Source of the DNA: Azolla caroliniana
Lineage: Eukaryota > Polypodiophyta
DNA length: 64,000 bases
NCBI GenBank assembly: GCA_043228905.1
Contig: JBHGNT010000020.1
Location: 9,920,001 to 9,984,000, forward strand
Direction of reading: 5' to 3'
Shown here: positions 11,208-23,198 of the stretch, piece after piece
How the letters are laid out: every line of letters begins with the position of its first letter
Numbering within the stretch: the stretch's first letter is position 1
Program-made: the position numbers and the translations under genes
The notes under the pieces: generated by a model
Seen by the model: the letters and a program-made list of their open reading frames with translations, nothing else
Told to the model about the DNA's origin: nothing
The model's database searches: none

Positions 11208-14200
11208 ATGAATACTCAAGTGGGGAGTGCTCTCCCTACCGAGAAGTTGGATCGAAACAACTTCGCATCTTGGGAGTACAAGATGCACCAATACCTTGTC
11301 GGACAAGGCTATTGGAGCTACATCAAAGGAGACCACGAAGACCGACCCGCCGAAGCGGCTCCCGGATACGCGACATGGGAGCAAGCCGCAAGCCGCGTGA
11401 TGTATTGCTTGGCGACATGTGTTCACGATCACATGCTCGGCTACATTCGCGAGGCCAAGATGCCGAAGGAGGCATGGGAAAATCTACGAAAGATTTTCGC
11501 AGTGAACACAACCACAAGAAGGCTTCAACTCCGCCAAGAGTTGAATAACATTCAACAAAGGGACATGTCCAGCACGACATACACCTTGAAGATCAAGGAG
11601 CTTTGCGACTTGCTTGACTCGATAAACGTAAGTATCGATGATGATGAGATGGTGCAAATATGCCTCGGCGGCCTCGCACCACTGTTCGGTGCGATGCGAA
11701 CCGCCATTCTAGCAAGGGAGAAATCTCCCTCCTTCTTTGAGCTCCAATCAATGCTATTGGTCAAAGAAAACCACGTGCGTACAAGGAGCAATGAGTCGGA
11801 AGGTCACATGCTCTACATGCACTCGAATGGAGGAAGAGGACGCGGACGAGCGAGAGGCCGATTCGGCCATGGATAAGGCGAACGACGTCCGACCTACGAC
11901 AACAACTCCCAATTTCGGCCGCAAAACGGAAGCCAATGAGGAACCTTCGCAAGAAGGGGGAGCTTCCACTCCGGCCCAAGCCGTCAAAACGCAACCGAAT
12001 GTGGATATTGCGGAAAGCTCGGCCAGCACGAAGAAGAGTGCCGAAAGAAGATGCGTGAATCGGCTTCCACAAGCCGACAACTCACGAATTATGCGCACAA
12101 TTCCGACTACGAAGAGTATAGCGGAATGTACAGGCACAACTCAGACTACGATGATCATGGCAGAATGTACGCACACAACTCCGACCGTGGCGGAATGTTC
12201 ATGATGAAACATAGAGCAAACTCTATGTCGGCCTCTACCTCAACTAGTGCCCTCGATCCGGAGGACGTATGGTTTGTTGACTCCGGAGCCTCAAACCATA
12301 TGACATCTCATAAAGAATGGTTTCTCGAACTTCGTGAGCCGAAGCGACCCGGTTATGTTGAAACCAGAGATGACACTACGCGCCCGATTCGGCAGATCGG
12401 CAATGTTCCGTTCGGCGAAAGTGGTAAGCAAACATACATTAAAAATGTCTTGCATGTTCCCACCATAACGAAGAATTTGGTCTCGGTCAGCCAAAAGGTT
12501 GAACAAGGGATGCAAGTACGATTTGACCAAGAAGGGTGCTTCATCGAAAAAGAGGGCCGAATCATCGTGCACGGAAGAAGAGAGGGCCGGATGTTCATTC
12601 TCGATTCACACGAGATGAAATCCACCATGTTCGCAAAAAGCATGAAAGCCGACTCCGACATAGAGCTATGGCACAAGCGAATCGGCCACATCAATCTCAA
12701 CAAACTCAAAGCAATGAAATCGAAAGGAGTCGTCATCGAACTCTCGACATTCAAAGAGAAGGAGATTGAAGGTGTATGCGAAGCGTGCCAATTCGGCAAG
12801 CAACACCGACACCCATTCCCGAAAGAGCAGAACGTGAGCAAAGGTCTACTCGACGTAGTCCATTCCGACGTATGGGGACTGGCGCAGACGGCTACATTCG
12901 GCGGATGCCGATATTACGTGCTCTTCATCGACGACTTCTCTAGGCACACTTGGATCTACCCGATGAGGCAAGAGAGCGAAGTGTTCGGACACTTCCAAAA
13001 ACTCAAGAATGAAGTCGAGAAAGCCACATGCCAACATGTACGATGTCTTCGATCGGATGGCGGCAAGGAGTACTTCTAGGACGATTTCACGGCGTATCTT
13101 CGAAAGGAAGGAATTAGGCGAGAATTCACTTGCCGAGACACTCCGCAACAAAACGGAGTAGCCGAGCGCAAAAATCAGCACATCCTCGAAGTAGCGTGGG
13201 CCATGATGAACGAGAAGCATATACCAAAGTTATATTGGGCCGAAGCTGCAAATACGGTCGTCTATCTAATGAACCAGTGCACAACATCCGGCATGCATGA
13301 GGTCACTCCGCACGGAAAATACTTCGGAAAGAAGCCGGACTTATCGCACACCCGGATATTCGGCGCGATAGCGTACGTGCACATCCCCGACGAGAAGCGT
13401 CAAAAGCTTGACCCGAAGTCGGAGAAATGTATCCTCGTAGGATACTGACTGGAGCAAAAGGGGTACAAGTGCTACAACCCCTCAACTCGAAAATCTCGAG
13501 TAAGTCGAGACGTCGTTTTTGACGAGTTCGCATCCTGGTATGCACTAGAGACAACTCCGACTCTGACTCCGCTCAACCCGGAATCCGCCGAACAAGAGAT
13601 AGAGGATGAAGATCGCCTTACGCGCATGTTCGAAGAAAGTCCGATCACGACCTGACTGAGCGGACCACAAGAGCCTTTGAGCGATCAAAGCACATCACGG
13701 CCTAGCCCGAAGATGGACAAAGGCAAGGCGAAAATGGCGGAATACGAAGACGATCGCTTCGACGACGATGAGTCGACTCACTCACTCGACAGTGAGTTCG
13801 GCGGCTTCGATGTACAAATCGGAGCGAAGAAAGCCCTCATCTCTGCAAATGAAAAGCTCCGCCGATCCTCTCGTCCGTTTCGGCTACAACGATGATATGG
13901 CGTACCATTACGCCTTTATGATGAAGGTAGCAACATTATGGGAGCCGGAAACCTTTTCCAAAGCAGCCAAGGATTCGCGATGGATCGAAACCATGAATGA
14001 GGAGATGCAAGCACTACGCAAGAACGAGACGTGGGATCTCGTTCCCACCTCACCACACAAAAAGGCGATCGGATGCAGATGGATTTACAAAGTGAAGTAC
14101 AACGCTGACGGTTCCGTCAACCGCTACAAAGCGCGACTCGTAGCGAAAGGCTACGCCCAAATGCACAGAGTTGACTACGAGGAGACCTTTGCCCTGGTGG

Positions 14201-15432
14201 CAAAGATGACAACAGTACAGACCGTAATCACACTTGCCGCTGCGAAAGGGTGGCATCTCCATCAAATGGACGTCAAGAACGCCTTTCTACAAGGCGAATT
14301 AGAAGAGGAGGTATACATGATACAACCACCCCGCTTCAACTCGAGCACCCATTCGAAAGTTGTATGCCGACTCAAGAAGCCACTCTACGGCCTCAAGCAA
14401 GCACCGCGTGCTTGGCATTCGAAGATAATGCAATATCTTCATCAAATCGGCTTCCCTATGTCAAAATCGGACAACTCCCTCTACATACGAAGCGATTCCG
14501 CAAGTCCAATCGTCATCATTTTATATGTGGATGACCTAGTCATTGGAGGCGAGCATCTCATCAAAATCAAGAAGGTCAAATCCCTCCTTTCCAACAAGTT
14601 CGAGATGGTGGACATGAAGGAGCTCCACTACTTCCTCGGCATCGAGGTAATTTGGACTCCGGCCGAAATCATGATCTCTCAACGACACTACATCCTCAAC
14701 TTGTTATACAAGTTCAGGATGGTTGAGTGCAAATCCGCGGCAACCCTACTCGATTGCAATCTCAAATTGGATGCAAACTCCGGCACCAAAGCGTGTGAGC
14801 CGACTCAGTATTGGCAACTCATCGGGAGTCTCATCTACCTCACGATCACTCGGCCCGATCTCAGTTATCTGGTTGGTCTCCTTAGCCAATTCATGCAAAC
14901 ACCGCGTGATACTCACTTGGATTGCACTAAGCAAGTTCTACGATATGTGAGCGGCACAATGGATTGCGGCATCCTCCACAAGACTGCGATGCCAATATGA
15001 CTCGAGGGGTACACAGACGCTGATTGGGCTGGCTACAAAGTCGATACAAGATCAACCTCTGGATTTGTTTTCTCCCTCAGTAGCGGAGCAATATCCTAGA
15101 GCAGCAAAAAGCAACCAATTGTCACTCTTTCGAGCACAGAGGCGGAATATAGGGGCGCGGTAGTGGCCGCATGTGAAGCCGTATGGCTCAAAAGGATACT
15201 CAAGGATCTGGGCGTACCCATCAAGGATCCGACTTCCCTTTACTGCGACAATATGAGCATTATCTATCTGGCTCGGAACCCGGTGTTCCACGCACGGACA
15301 AAGCACATTGAAGTGCACTATCACTTCATCCGAGAGCACGTTCTAGCTGGCGATGTCGACCTACAACACATTAGCACCAATCTTCAAATGGCCGGCATCT
15401 TCACTAAAGCCTTAGGAGCCGACAAGCTATGA
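11208..15432 (+). pseudogene. copia-2 gag-pol polyprotein
   Basis: Starts at ATG 11208 (MNTQVGSALPTEKL), the first ATG after the primer site and the position conserved in the copia-3 and copia-4 relatives. Domains: gag (LARRLQLRQELNNIQ region at 11510-11550), zinc knuckle CGYCGKLGQHEEEC (12000-12041), protease WFVDSGASNHM (12271-12303), integrase (HKRIGHI, CEACQFGKQH; HSDVWGLAQ, LRSDGGKEYF), RT (MDVKNAFLQGELEEE at 14268, YVDDLVIGGE at 14525) and RNase H (YTDADWAGY at 15010; DNMSIIYLARNP at 15247). One frame holds from 11208 to about 13870, with one frameshift there, then a second frame to the end. In-frame stops are at 11874, 11937, 13077, 13446, 13653, 14998 and 15099. No intact product is expected. 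Confidence 0.9.
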
Positions 15433-15701
15433 CAATTCATGACCGATCTCGGATTGGCGATCCCTAACCTGCCAAGCTTGAGGGGGAGTACTGAAGACAC
15501 TACGCAATAACGTGTGGATTCCGCAACCGCGCAACGAAGCCACGAAGAAAGACGCAAGCCGAAGCACAAACTTCGCAACTATGCACAACACAAGTTGGAG
15601 CATGGATTCCGCAACTTCGCGTCGACGCGGACTCCGGAATGCAAGTCGAAGCGGATTTCGGATACCGTCTAAAACCGACCTAACTTGATCTTGAGGGGGC
15701 G

Positions 15702-16081
15702 TGTTGAGAATCAAGCTCAACTTGGTCTAGTGTGTGAACTCACCTTGAGAGTGAATAGACACTCCAACAATCAAGAGTCACCATTATGTCACCTCTTTGT
15801 ATTCTAGCATTTTGTATGAGTCATAAAATCATATTCTATGACACATAACTTATGAGCTTTCACATTCCCCATGCTCCATGAGTCATGTAGTTAATGAAGA
15901 GAGAGGGTGACTATATAAAACACCCTCCTCTCACCTTGTATTAAGTTGAGTCTTTCTCCTTTGTTAATATACTTTACCTTGCGTATTCTCTGTGTCTTAC
16001 TCCTCGTCTCTCTCACCCTTTCTCTCTCTCTCATAACTCACATCTCTTCTGCTTCACAAGAATCATATCTGATTCTTTACA
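15702..16081 (+). repeat. 3' LTR of copia-2
   Basis: 380 bp, preceded by the polypurine tract TTGAGGGGGCG and followed by target copy TGTTC. By eye it differs from the 5' LTR at one A/G near 15834 and one T/C near 16050. Confidence 0.95.
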
Positions 16082-16378
16082 TGTTCCATAGCGTGATAGA
16101 GGCTATGGTGGGCCAATTAACAAGCTTATTATTTTTGTTTATTCATCACATTTTTCCTCAAAAAATAATGTGGTTAAGGTTAAACATTTAGAGGAAAAAT
16201 CCATGCTGATATGGAATAAAATCATCAGATGCAAGCAAATAATGGTGGACAACTTATTCTTGACGTGATGAGGCCAAACAAAAACAAGTCTAATAGTAAA
16301 GCATGGAAAGTGTGACACATAAGATCAAAACCCATAGCGAGCCAAAGCACTTAACCATGACCTTTGCACTTGCCCCGT
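16082..16378 (+). other. Host flank of copia-2
   Basis: Starts with the TGTTC target copy and the 56 bp that also occur at 10449. The remainder is AT-rich with no coding potential or recognisable repeat. Confidence 0.5.
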
Positions 16379-17005
16379 TGTCTTGAAGATTCCGGGCCAT
16401 GGTGAGAAACTGAGGAATATCGGAAGAATCGGAGAGGTGCACCATGTGCACTTACCCTTGTAAAAGCGTGTGAATAGTAGGAGTCAAGTCGGGACAGAGA
16501 ATCCCATGTAAGTCGAGATTTATCCCACATTGTAACGCATCCCTCTCCTTGTTCTATAAAAGGAAGGGAGCACCCTTTGTGAAAGGGTTGCCCATTTTGA
16601 GTTAGGAAGGGTATACCACATAGGTCTAGGGTTTGGTAGTTTTCTTGGTCTTCATCTCATTCTTATTCTTAGGGTTTCTACTTTGGTCTTCACCCTATTC
16701 CGTTTTAGGGTTTCGTCTTGGTTTTCTTCTGCTTCTTCTTCCCCTTCGTGTTTGTTTAGGGTTTGCTTATGCTTGGTCTCCTGTGCAAGACCTTCTCGAC
16801 GCGACAAGCCTGTGAACTCCCCGATCGGCGGCTTGGTAACAGACTGCTATTGTAACCTACCTTGGTCCGGCCCGAAGTCGGGGTTGTATCTTTCCCTGTA
16901 ATATATATATATATTCGTGTTTGTTTGTGCATATCGGTGTATTTGGTGGAGTCGGGAGCAGAGCCCCCTTGTTTCCTGTGTATGAGAGTCAATGTAGCGC
17001 GCATG

Positions 17006-17067
<62 letters not shown>

Positions 17068-17182
17068 GTGTTCGGTTGCTTATGGGACGCGTCCGGAATC
17101 TTCTTCTCGGCATCCCTTCCTTTCTCGTCCGAGACCCCCGTGGTCCCGCCCCTTCTACACGCACGCACGTTATAACGCGACA
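16379..17182 (+). repeat. Solo LTR of the Tat-like gypsy family
   Basis: 804 bp, beginning TGTCTTGAAGATTCCGG and ending TATAACGCGACA. It is collinear with the LTR at 39231-39999: shared blocks include CCCATGTAAGTCG, CCACATTGTAACGCATCCC, TATA box TTCTATAAAAGG at 16552, and CCCCGTGGTCCCGCC near the end. It holds a 50-bp TC microsatellite at about 17010-17062. No target duplication is visible (CCCGT before, TCATA after) and no internal region is present, so it is a solo or rearranged LTR. Confidence 0.85.
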
Positions 17183-18134
17183 TCATATTCACTTTACAAA
17201 CTATTTAATCGAGTGATAATCTAGATTGTCACTAATGGTATAAGAATGACATTTATTTACAAATTCCGTTTCCATAACCCAAGGTTAAGAAATGATATAC
17301 TATAAAGGGAAAAAAATCTTCTAGGGACTAATGATCAAAAACCTCGTCTATATAAGAAATCTAAAAATTTTAGAATATAATTGATATATATATATATGTA
17401 TATGTATATGTATATAAGAAAGATACTACATTAGTATTAAAAAATACCCTAAGGATATACATGAAATATGTACATTTAGGTAATGAGCCCGTTCTAAGTT
17501 CTAATTGACATCTTAAATAAATACTGTGATGTAGAGTAGAACCACTCCACTTTATCCTAAATCTCTCTATAATATATAAATTGAGAAAAAACTCCGAAAA
17601 AACTAGAAATTTCCGTTATTTCCTAAATACTTCCAAGTTTTTGCGTTTTAGGGTTTAGGGTTGTTGGTAATTTGAGAGAGATAAATATCCTTTTAACATC
17701 CACTAGAGGCCGATTGCAATATGTATATGTATGAGACAAGGATCGAACTTGGTTTTTGATCAAATTTATGACTTTGATGCTATGTTGTAGACCACCAACC
17801 CCAGCACGATATAATCGAGAAAAGGCGAGCGATGAATTGATCGTATAACCAATCGAATGGTGAAACAATGAGAAATCCTTGCTATTGCACATCTCTCGAT
17901 TCCTATGTTTCTGTCCTTCTCTGATTCATGTAAACAAAGAGAGATGCCTTCTACAGGGGCATTTCAGGAAATAAAGTAAAATCCCAAGGGCATTTATGAA
18001 TATGTACTAATAATATGTAATGAATCATGAGGTTATTGATAATCATCTGCTCCTCCTCTGTCTGTATACCCTGTTTCCATACATATACATTTCATTCATA
18101 CAGACAACACTTGCATACATACATTTATGAATGA
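17183..18134. other. Upstream region of the rhomboid gene
   Basis: AT-rich non-coding DNA. Bases 17424-17580 repeat the 3' end of the LINE at 22960-23115. A short telomere-like TTTAGGGTTTAGGGTT occurs near 17646-17663. No clear TATA box could be assigned to the gene; CATACATATACATTTC at about 18078 is the best candidate AT-rich element. Confidence 0.5.
17424..17580 (-). repeat. LINE 3'-end fragment
   Basis: About 155 bp with high similarity to 22960-23115, including GATACTACATTAGTA, CCCTAAGG, TAATGAGCCC and GTAGAGTAGAACCACTCCA. That block is the 3' untranslated end of the minus-strand LINE. This copy is therefore a strongly 5'-truncated LINE insertion. A TA-rich tract replaces the poly(A) tail. 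Confidence 0.7.
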
Positions 18135-18323
18135 ATGATGGCTGTGATGACGAGGTTGTTCTGTGCCCCTCCTCACACCAAGCTATGCCAGACTCAGACA
18201 GTGTTTCCCCTCAGAGTTCATCATCTCAAACTCAACAAGAGAGCTTCTGTTTCCTCTTGCAAACTCCAGGTATATATACATATATACATACATGTATACA
18301 TATATACATACATACATGTATAC

Positions 18324-18356
<33 letters not shown>

Positions 18357-21300
18357 CATATATACATATATATATATGTATATGCTCAAATAACTAATGT
18401 ATTCATGCAATTTTCGCATACTTCATAGTGACTGCTTATAGAAATTATGATGCGTGTCACTGTCATGTCTTGTATCTGTCACGTTGTCTCTTTCAGATTC
18501 TTTCATTTATTTAAACATGTTTTTTTTTTCCCTCTTGTATTACCAAGGTAAACAAAATCCCAGAGAAAATGATAAAGAAAAGAAACTATATGGTAACAGG
18601 CGATGTAGTTCATGCCTTAAGCTTTTCACATAAAACTTTGCATTCAACTATCAAGTCTCAAATTCGGAAAATGAAGCTTCAAATTGGCACCTTTAACTCT
18701 TAGAAATTATTATGATACATAATCCATAGTTTTAAAAACCTTGGGCATTTATTTGAGGTTCATTTTTCAAACTTTGGAAAACCACAGTAGGCTTCCTTTG
18801 AGAGTCACAAATTTGAGCATTCTTGTGGATGTTGGAATTTATTGGATGCGACACGTGTGTCATTTTAGTTTTTCTAATTTAGTGGTTCATTATAAGAGGT
18901 AAAATGTAGAAGAAAAAATACGATGAAATTTAAATTAGATGGTGTAAGGACACAATGACTAAGTGGTTTGAGGTCTCACGATCTTGTATGTTATGAAATT
19001 TGGGTTGAGGATAAGAGATAGCATGTAGAAGACAAAATAGGATGAAAATCAATTGAATGGTGTAAGGACATACTGAGAAGGGATTGAAGCCATTCAAGAT
19101 TTCTTATATTGAAAAGATTGCTTCTTGAATTATAGCTATGGTCTGACCGGTTGATCGAAGATAAGAAGAGAGAATGTAGAAGAAAAACTAAGATGAAATT
19201 CAGTTGAAGTCTGGACAACATTTCTTTCAAGTTTGAACAAGTGTAAGTAGTCAGTACGTGATAATGACGACAACAAAAAGGGGGAAACAGATACACAAAT
19301 ATATCTATGAGCAGTTTAATATATAAATCTTCCTTCTTTTTGATCCATCAACACAGTTTGTAATGACTCATCATATATTTCTAATATTTGGAATTGTTCC
19401 AATGAACATCTTTGGCATGATTGTGAGCATATGAATAGGTGAGAGGAAGAGGATGTGGAAAAAGAAAATGATAAAAATTGCAAGTATAGAAGTAAACTTG
19501 GCATACCATTTATGCTATCCTTTTTTAGACTCACAAAACAAAAGTATTTCTTACCTTGTTTTTTTTTTCCTTTATAGAGAAGCACATTTTGTCCGAACAT
19601 ATTGTGGCAGAGCAAATATCAGAGTTTAGGTCGACAAAATGATAAGAACTTTTCTATGAGAAATTCTAAATCAGGTATTTTTATCTCATTATCCAAGAAC
19701 TATTCATGTTTTGCTCAAGGTTAAGAAGTGTATTACCAGTAAGTTTTCATTTGCTCGACCTTCATTCCTAAATGCGTAAAACTTTCTACTCAAAAGAGCA
19801 CTTTTTCTTTCTCGTGGAAGAAAGTGACATGCTTTGAATTGCATTTCGCCCAACATTGAACACTATTTTATGCATAGAAATTTAAAAGGAATAATATTCA
19901 AACATTAGTGAACAAAGGGTTGCCATCTCCCATCAGAGTATCGTCCATCAAACTTATCTCAATGTTAATGTATTTGGTATTGAGGAAACTATGGTTAGGG
20001 TTGATATCCAGTAGGATGAACGCTTATGATAAGAGAATAGCTAGGTGTAATATGTTCTTTAGATGTGAGAGAACCTAGTTTATAAGCTATCCCATGTTAT
20101 ATCAGAAACATGAGTAAAAAGAATAGTTTTGGAGGTGGAAATTTTCTTGAGAATCACATAGTTATGGTTTATTTCAGGCATGATATCTCAGCTAGAGTTT
20201 GAGAAGTCAGACCATGTTCAAAAGCCTGCAAAATCCATTTATTGGTTATTGCTTTTGAACATTGGGATTTTTGTTGCAGATCATGTTTTGAAGGTATTTT
20301 TTGTTTTGATCCCATTTTCTTTTCTTTTGATCTCATTTCTAAGCATAAGACAATAAATATGAAGGTATAAATGTATACATATTCATCCTTTCCTGATACC
20401 TAGATGATGCTAAGTTCTTTTCAGCTCCAGTTGAAGCTTTTTTAAGGAGAGACATTTTGTCTTCTGCAGGTAAATGCAGTTAAAGCGTTATATTTATATC
20501 ATGGATGGCCAAAGTGGTATCAGTTCTTCACTGCGATGTTTTGTCATGTAAACTGGCAAGATTTCATTCACATTTCTTGAAGCCTTTTATATTATACCTA
20601 AACATGTTACATGTATATGACGAAGTGTAAATCTACCAGGAAACTATTAAGTGTTGTTTATGTTTGATTAAAGCCTCTAAAATGTGCGAACTATGAAATC
20701 ATAAGGTTTTGTATGCAGGAATCACTTATCAAGCAACTTATTCTTCCTATATATTTTTGGTAAGTTTCATCAACCAAGAAACTATATATATGTACATACA
20801 ATCTAAATAGTTGTGTCGAGGTGTTTGTGTCTACAGATATATCTGTTTTTGTGTATGTATATACAATACTTCTATCTCAATTAGATATGCTTATTCTTTC
20901 CTTGTAACTGGTAAATCATTATAGCTATGGCAAGATAATCTTCTTTAAGATATAGTTTGACTCTCCTGAAACTGTATGGTTTCAGGCCTGCATTTGTTTA
21001 ATCGAAAATAACACAGTAATGCTTCTAAATTGTTGGGTATTTGGTATGTTTCCAAAATTGACCAGAATATGTACACATCTATCATACCAAAATTACTGGC
21101 TATTTTTGTAATTCGTGAAAACATGGTGTTATTGTTATAAATATCAGAATAATTGGGTTTTGATGATTTTGACTGATTTTAAAACGTTATCAAAAAACCA
21201 ATGCTTATGTTCTGATTTTAAGGTCTGGAGTATAATACTTTGGATTGAAGTAGTATGAAATGTCCAATACTTTTTTATCAGGAAAGCTAGTGGAAGAAGA

Positions 21301-22225
21301 AGAGGGTGGGTTGGCTCTATGGATATCATATCTGATAACTGGAGCGGGTGCGAACCTTGTTTCATGGTGGATCCTTCCGAAAGTGGTGGTTTCTGTTGGT
21401 GCATCTGGAGCAGTGTTTGGCCTCTTTGCAGTAAGCGTTCTGGTGAAGGTATGATCTTATCCTCTTCAAGAAGATATGATTTTGATGCAAGTGTTCATTT
21501 TGACTGCATTACAAATTTGGAAAATAGAGGAGAATAAAAATCAGTAAATGATTAATAAATGTAAACATAAATTAAGTAATAAAAATTACTCATATAATAT
21601 ACATATGTGTGCGTGTATTTATCTTATATATTATAAGCAGAAAAGCCAGAAGCCAAAAGAGGTTTAAAACCCATTATGCACATCTTTGCATTTTTAATGT
21701 TATGTTATTTGGGCCATGGGAAGCCTCTACATTGCTTCATCATTAAATTATTTACTCTTTCTGTGCACAAAGAAAAAAGGATAGAGTTAATGTTGTGTTT
21801 AAATGGGTGATGCAGATGAGTTGGAACTGGCGTAAAATCCTAGAGGTTTTCATATTAGGCCAATTTGTTTTAGAAAAGGTGAGGTTAAGGTAGATTCTCC
21901 AAATCAAGGAAATTATTCGTGTTATTTTTGCTCTATCTTCGATTTTTGTAATTTCCTTGCTAGTAATATAGTTAATAATATAGACAATTGTAATGTCAAA
22001 ATCTATCCTTTTGGGGTACAGGTTATGGATGCTGCACAAGCATCAGCCCAAATGGCAGGTCAATCACAACATGGTATCGGAAATGTGAATCACATCGCAC
22101 ATCTCTCGGGAGCACTAGTTGGTGTACTACTTATTTGGCTCATTAGCCGAATTGCCCCTTATGAGATGACAATCTTGGATCACAAAAATCAAGAGAAAAA
22201 CAAGCAAAATCCAAAATTTACCTAA
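18135..22225 (+). CDS. Rhomboid-like intramembrane serine protease, plastid type
   Basis: Eight exons, all in phase: 18135-18269, 19578-19674, 20178-20293, 20470-20555, 20719-20759, 21282-21448, 21816-21878, 22022-22225, giving 302 residues. Exons 1-2 encode a basic, Ser-rich leader ([16 protein letters not shown]) that looks like a plastid transit peptide. The rhomboid core follows: first membrane segment [30 protein letters not shown] carrying the conserved His/Asn of TM2; [10 protein letters not shown] with the catalytic Ser; [13 protein letters not shown] with the catalytic His. The motif [10 protein letters not shown] between them is typical of plant plastid rhomboids; RBL11 of Arabidopsis is my best guess, not verified. 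The protease would cleave transmembrane substrates in a plastid membrane. Intron 4 has a GC donor. All catalytic residues are present and no stops are seen, so this is probably the only functional host gene in the window. Confidence 0.93.
18270..18382. repeat. TA/CATA microsatellite in rhomboid intron 1
   Basis: About 110 bp of TATATACATA-type repeats beginning directly at the exon 1 donor site. Short Tyr/Ile-rich reading frames across it are artefacts of the repeat. Confidence 0.95.
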
Positions 22226-22918
22226 CCATGAGCTTAGAGGGTTTAAGGCCTATGGAGGTGGTAACATGCAAAGATGTTTCATATCAAGCGGAAATCATGT
22301 TATGTAATTTTATTTCCATTTCCATTTGAGGAAGGTTCAAAACAGTTAGTCATCATTCCATTTGAGCAGGCGAGAGGCCTTAACATTTTATCTAAGCTTG
22401 CTCCAACAAAATTTTAGTATCCCTGGTTTGATATTTGTACACATTCAGGCAAGTTGTATGTATCTTATATTCGGACAAAATGAAAGGGCAATTTTTACCA
22501 TAAGATTAATAAATGTCCAATAAAATTTATTGGAAAATCGTCTCCTACATATTATTTCTACATTTGGAAGGTTTTTATTCTAGACCATTCTAATGGTTTT
22601 AAAGGTATGGTGCAAATCGTATTTTTTTACACTGAAATTTTTAAATATCCCTTTGGAAGATACATATCTATGTAGTCTAAAATGTCTTTGAGGATTTAAA
22701 AGTGTCATATCTTTGATTTTCCACCAATTCACAAGGGTAAAACATGAACCCTAATCTCATGACGACTTGCATGTTAATGGTGTGATAAGAGACTCTAGAT
22801 TTAGTGAGGCATTGCATGGAAGCCTACTAAAATGATCATCTTGGTTCTTGATATATATAATCATTGATGCATACATGAGTATTTGAATAGAACGTTATAT
22901 AATGAATTCAATTAGTTC
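22226..22918. other. Rhomboid 3' region and host repeat start
   Basis: The first ~300 bp are the likely 3' UTR (AATAAATGTCC at about 22508 is a candidate polyadenylation region). From about 22855 (TGATGCATACATGAG) to 22918 the sequence is the first piece of a ~213-bp host repeat, whose continuation is found after the LINE (27903) and after copia-3 (62091). Confidence 0.55.
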
Positions 22919-23198
22919 TTTTTTATCTTTTTTCTTTCTTTTTTTCCAAAAAATTGATACTACATTAGTAATAAGAAAAAACCCTAAGGCTATACATATA
23001 AGATGTATCTTTCAGTAATGAGCCCTGTTTTTCTAAAGTCTAACCATTAGCTTAAATAAATACTTCAGTATAGAGTAGAACCACTCCAGCTTACCAGAAA
23101 TTTGTCTATAAAATATGCCATTGTCTCAGGTGGCATCCAATCGCTTGAGCTCCACTTCTTGTGTATTACCTTTTATATTATCCAAAGAACATCTGAGA

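Larger units (their letters stand above)
10678..16081 (+). mobile_element. Ty1/copia retrotransposon copia-2
   Basis: 5.4 kb with 380-bp LTRs at 10678-11057 and 15702-16081 that differ at about two positions by eye, so the insertion or LTR homogenisation is recent. The internal order gag, protease, integrase, RT, RNase H is that of Ty1/copia. The primer-binding site is at 11058 and the polypurine tract TTGAGGGGGCG is at 15690. The right flank carries TGTTC (16082-16086), matching the duplication around the upstream solo LTR. Confidence 0.95.

Noticed and set aside
16379-17182. Complete Tat-like element at 16.4 kb
   Set aside because: No internal region, primer site or second LTR is present.
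16847-17224. Frames with Ser-Leu or Arg-Glu runs near 17.0 kb
   Set aside because: They translate a TC/GA microsatellite inside a solo LTR.
17640-17665. Interstitial telomere repeat
   Set aside because: Only about two TTTAGGG units, too short to be meaningful.
18131-18428. Tyr/Ile-rich frames at the rhomboid exon 1 boundary
   Set aside because: Only the first 45 codons of the 18135 frame are exon; the rest is the TA-rich intron repeat.
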